From contig NZ_JAIDEN010000007.1 of the NCBI RefSeq assembly GCF_029054785.1, forward strand, positions 1 to 8,660: a DNA stretch of 8,660 nt, in the 5' to 3' direction. Under the pieces are notes generated by a model that was not told the DNA's origin, did not search any database, and worked only from the letters and a program-made list of their open reading frames with translations. The DNA comes from Duncaniella sp. Lineage in GTDB: Bacteria > Bacteroidota > Bacteroidia > Bacteroidales > Muribaculaceae. The position numbers were made by a program, and so were the translations under genes. Each line of letters opens with the position of its first letter. Position 1 is the first letter of the stretch. Positions 6,704 to 8,660 of this stretch are shown here, in pieces.

Positions 6704-7858
6704 TCAGAGAGAGTTTTCGTTGATGGTTATGAAAATTTCCTTGTCGACCGGAGTCAGCTCCTTGTGACGGCGGCCCATCATGCGCGAGGCTGTGTCAAAG
6801 AAGCGGTCCATGATCACGGGCTTCATGCCGAGAGTGGAGCCTTCGGTGAACGAGGGGATGAAAGTGCGGGGGAAACCGGCTCCATAGAAGTTGACACCTA
6901 CGCCGACAACCGTAGCGGTGTTGAACATGGTGTTGATGCCTGCCTTTGAGTGGTCGCCCATGATGAGTCCGCAGAACTGGAGATCGGTCTTGACGAAACG
7001 GTCCTCGGCCATGCTCCACACCTTGACCGGCGCATAGGTGTTTTTGAGATTCGAAGCCGTGCAGCCGGCGCCGAGGTTACACCATTCGCCGATGACGGCG
7101 TTGCCGAGGAAGCCGTCATGGGCTTTGTTGGAAAATCCGGTCATGACGACGTTGTTAAGCTCGCCGCCGACCTTGCAGTAAGGGCCGAGGGTGGTCGCGC
7201 CGTAGATCTTGCCTCCCATGTTGACGACTGCGTGTTCGCAGAGGGCGATCGTACCGCGCAGGCAGGCGCCTTCCATGATTTCAGCGTCGCGGCCTACGTA
7301 GACCGGACCTTTGGTCACATTGATGATTGCGCCTTCGACCGCCGCGCCCTCTTCGATGAAGAGCTGCGAGGGATCGCCGATCAGGCGGCAGGTCTCGCTC
7401 AGCGGCTGCGACCGGCGGCCTTCCGTGAGCGCGGCGAAATCACGGCGCAGGGCTTCGTCGTTGAGCATGAAGAGATCCCAGACATGGTTGACCGCGAGAG
7501 GAGTTCCCTCATAGGCCTTTGTCGCCGAGGGGTTGCCGTTGCCGCGACGGGCGATGGTCTCCCCGCCGAGAGTCAGAGCCTCGCCCGGCTGGAGCGAGAG
7601 GATGGCTTCGACGAGCTGACTGTCGGGGTGGAGGTTGCCGGCGATGAAGAGATTGTCGCCGTCAGCGGCCTCTACCATAGGATATTTTATCGAAAGATAG
7701 TCCTGGGTGCTGTATGAGTATGCTCCCGGAATGGCCTTCTGCCATTTTTCGGAAATGGTAGTGATGCCGTGGCGCAGAAGTGCGACAGGACGGGTCAGTG
7801 TCAGGGGCAAGAGTCCGGCGCGGGCAACTGCCGGATCGAAGAGTATGATATTTTTCAT
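6704..7858 (-). CDS. GlmU-like sugar-1-phosphate nucleotidyl-/acyltransferase (Bacteroidota type)
   Basis: This 384-residue protein matches the shortened Bacteroidota GlmU-like family, annotated as UDP-GlcNAc diphosphorylase / glucosamine-1-phosphate N-acetyltransferase. It would supply UDP-GlcNAc for peptidoglycan and LPS in the cytoplasm. The N-terminal domain (about 1-150) has LLPLTLTRPVALLRHGI (16-32) and ISEKW (35-39) but lacks the classical GxGTRM nucleotide-binding signature of E. coli GlmU. The C-terminal half (about 160-345) is a left-handed beta-helix of hexapeptide repeats (for example VEGAIINVTKGPVYVGRDAEI at 174-194, described here by position only as a run of V/I-G-x-x-A steps). 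NLGAGCTASNLKNTY (261-275) corresponds to the acetyl-CoA/active-site turn of GlmU-type acetyltransferases. Total length is well below the roughly 450 residues of classical GlmU. It is the first gene of the operon with the aminotransferase. Which of the two activities it really has is not settled by sequence. Confidence 0.85.
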   Translation of the reverse strand: MKNIILFDPAVARAGLLPLTLTRPVALLRHGITTISEKWQKAIPGAYSYSTQDYLSIKYPMVEAADGDNLFIAGNLHPDSQLVEAILSLQPGEALTLGGETIARRGNGNPSATKAYEGTPLAVNHVWDLFMLNDEALRRDFAALTEGRRSQPLSETCRLIGDPSQLFIEEGAAVEGAIINVTKGPVYVGRDAEIMEGACLRGTIALCEHAVVNMGGKIYGATTLGPYCKVGGELNNVVMTGFSNKAHDGFLGNAVIGEWCNLGAGCTASNLKNTYAPVKVWSMAEDRFVKTDLQFCGLIMGDHSKAGINTMFNTATVVGVGVNFYGAGFPRTFIPSFTEGSTLGMKPVIMDRFFDTASRMMGRRHKELTPVDKEIFITINENSL

Positions 7859-7893
7859 TTTGATTTTGACGTAATTGATAGTTTATGGTTTTG

Positions 7894-7901
7894 CAAAAAT
7901 A
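7894..7901 (-). promoter_or_regulatory. Likely -7 box of the GlmU-like/aminotransferase operon
   Basis: On the minus strand TATTTTTG (7901-7894) fits TAnnTTTG and lies 35 nt before the ATG at 7858. No good TTTG is found 19-21 nt upstream, so the -33 half is poor or absent. The leader that follows is AT-rich and lacks a Shine-Dalgarno site. Confidence 0.45.
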
Positions 7902-7966
7902 CGAAATTATTGCGAAAAGGCGTCATGCCAAGAGGCTGTTTGGCCATAATTTTTGCCTGATGCCGC

Positions 7967-8006
7967 AAAAAAATGTCCCGGCTGAATCATGCATGACTGC
8001 CGGGAC
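7967..8006 (-). terminator. GC-rich terminator facing left
   Basis: GTCCCGGC (7975-7982) pairs perfectly with GCCGGGAC (7999-8006). The loop contains the palindrome TCATGCATGA (7987-7996). On the minus strand the stem is followed by a run of seven A/T pairs read as T (7973-7967), a canonical intrinsic terminator. It would end a minus-strand transcript arriving from the right and insulate the GlmU-like operon promoter. No clear protein gene precedes it inside the window. Confidence 0.75.
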
Positions 8007-8079
8007 GATTTCGGTCTCTTTCTATAATTATCAACACTTGAGACCGGTCTATTATAAATCAAGTCAGGTTTAAAAGGTT

Positions 8080-8227
8080 GTTTAAAAACAATAGTTAAAA
8101 TCTGAGCGAAAGTTTTGAGGTGGATATGGATCTGAATTGAAGGAGCATAGCGAGCTATGCTCCTTTCTCATTTACAACAATTTATCTAAAAGATACACCA
8201 CTCAGATTTTTACTCTTGTTTTTAAAC
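8080..8227. mobile_element. MITE-like element with 27-bp terminal inverted repeats
   Basis: The ends 8080-8106 and 8201-8227 are inverted repeats matching at 25 of 27 positions, from GTTTAAAAACAA outward to AAATCTGAG inward. At the centre AAGGAGCATAGC (8140-8151) and GCTATGCTCCTT (8154-8165) form a perfect 12-bp palindrome around GA. At about 148 bp the element is too short to encode a transposase, and no ORF of note crosses it. It is AT-rich, unlike the genes. The flanks AGGTT/ACCT beyond the arms are also partly complementary, so the true ends may lie a few bases further out. No convincing target-site duplication is seen. Non-autonomous insertion element is the best reading; a large regulatory hairpin is the alternative. 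Confidence 0.6.
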
Positions 8228-8487
8228 CTCTAAGTTCGCATATCGATAAGAATTCCTGATATAATGCGATCTAAACCTGTGTAAGACAGTCTCATGTGGA
8301 TTCCATTGGCGGCCAATAATATAAAATATTCCCGACAACACGAACCCTTCACACTACCGAAGCACCACAGGCGGCGATCCGATTGCATTTAGCAGGATTC
8401 TGTCAGACGGGACACAGATATTTTTTCATAATGTCGATCAAAGGAGAAGAGCCGTCCCATCACTTTCCTCTCCGCCACACCCCCACG

Positions 8488-8562
8488 AAAAAAACCGAGG
8501 TGAATGCGAAGCTGAATTGCCGAGGTGATGTAATCTCCCGACCTGCCCGAAAGCAGGTTTTG
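8488..8562 (-). ncRNA. Candidate small RNA or leader after a promoter
   Basis: A minus-strand transcript from the promoter at 8568-8599 would begin near 8562. It soon forms a 6-bp hairpin (ACCTGC 8541-8546 with GCAGGT 8553-8558, 6-nt loop), carries two copies of CACCTCGG about 24 nt apart, and reaches seven T residues at 8494-8488. The stem immediately before the T-run is weak, so termination there is uncertain and the RNA may instead run on to the terminator at 7967. I do not recognise the RNA family. The call rests on promoter, hairpin and T-run only. Confidence 0.25.
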
Positions 8563-8567
8563 CAATG

Positions 8568-8599
8568 CAAAGATAATGCAATCTCGGGTCAAGCCGAAA
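8568..8599 (-). promoter_or_regulatory. Minus-strand promoter with no clear gene behind it
   Basis: On the minus strand TTTC (8599-8596), a 20-nt spacer and TATCTTTG (8575-8568) match the Bacteroidota promoter with one change in the -33 box. The spacing is identical to that of the GH95 and U32 promoters. The sequence around the -7 box (TTGCATTATCTTTGCATTGC) is typical of promoters in this order. It drives transcription leftward into a region without a convincing ORF. Confidence 0.55.
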
Positions 8600-8660
8600 T
8601 GCCAGTGCATATGTTAAATTGAGACGTAGAGAGTGTTAAAATTTTAGGCGTATAGTTTGA

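Larger units (their letters stand above)
7859..8660. other. Gene-poor region of about 800 bp
   Basis: No protein of recognisable family is encoded here. From left to right it holds the operon promoter (7894-7901), the leftward terminator (7967-8006), a short stem CGGTCTC/GAGACCG (8012-8018 with 8040-8046), the MITE-like element (8080-8227), an AT-rich stretch, and the minus-strand promoter (8568-8599). Minus-strand frames of 73 codons (8389-8610) and 52 codons (8230-8388) lie in the same frame, separated by a single TAA, but neither resembles a known protein and the first overlaps the promoter. Beyond 8600 nothing is identifiable. Confidence 0.6.

Noticed and set aside
6950..7717. A 255-codon plus-strand open frame opposite the GlmU-like gene, and a 186-codon one at 5943-6503
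   Set aside because: Both mirror strongly supported minus-strand genes, have no known motifs, and lack promoters.

Overview
The window looks like chromosomal DNA of a gut Bacteroidales, most plausibly Muribaculaceae or a close relative. The reasons are the protein families (secreted GH95 fucosidase, the Bacteroidota-type GlmU-like protein, short U32 protein), promoters of the Bacteroidota form TTTG-N20-TAnnTTTG, AT-rich leaders without Shine-Dalgarno sites, and moderately GC-rich genes separated by AT-rich gaps. The family assignment is an inference; no rRNA or other marker gene is present.

Layout. Positions 1-531 hold no convincing gene. They carry a perfect 41-bp inverted repeat (8-48 / 321-361) around degenerate tandem repeats, then further hairpins sharing a CACCTACGGCG motif, ending in a strong terminator (438-498) for the gene to its right. 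Positions 532-3099 (-) encode a secreted GH95 alpha-L-fucosidase with its own promoter. Positions 3231-4490 (-) encode a U32-family protein, probably a TrhP-like tRNA-hydroxylation factor. It is divergent from a SanA/DUF218 membrane-anchored envelope protein at 4666-5406 (+), and both promoters sit in the 175-bp gap. A hairpin at 5414-5458 separates this gene from the convergent two-gene operon 7858-5499 (-), which encodes a GlmU-like sugar-phosphate nucleotidyl-/acyltransferase followed 5 nt later by a class I/II PLP aminotransferase.

Positions 7859-8660 have no convincing gene. On the minus strand they contain a promoter near 8568-8599, a T-run at 8488-8494, and a GC-rich terminator at 7967-8006. 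Between these sits a ~150-bp MITE-like element (8080-8227) with 27-bp terminal inverted repeats and a central 12-bp palindrome.

Functionally these are mostly housekeeping genes (tRNA modification, envelope precursors, amino-acid metabolism, envelope integrity) plus one glycan-degrading enzyme with no SusC/SusD pair in view. I found no defence system, CRISPR array, integrase, transposase or biosynthetic cluster. The least explained parts are the two repeat-rich gaps at the ends of the window.
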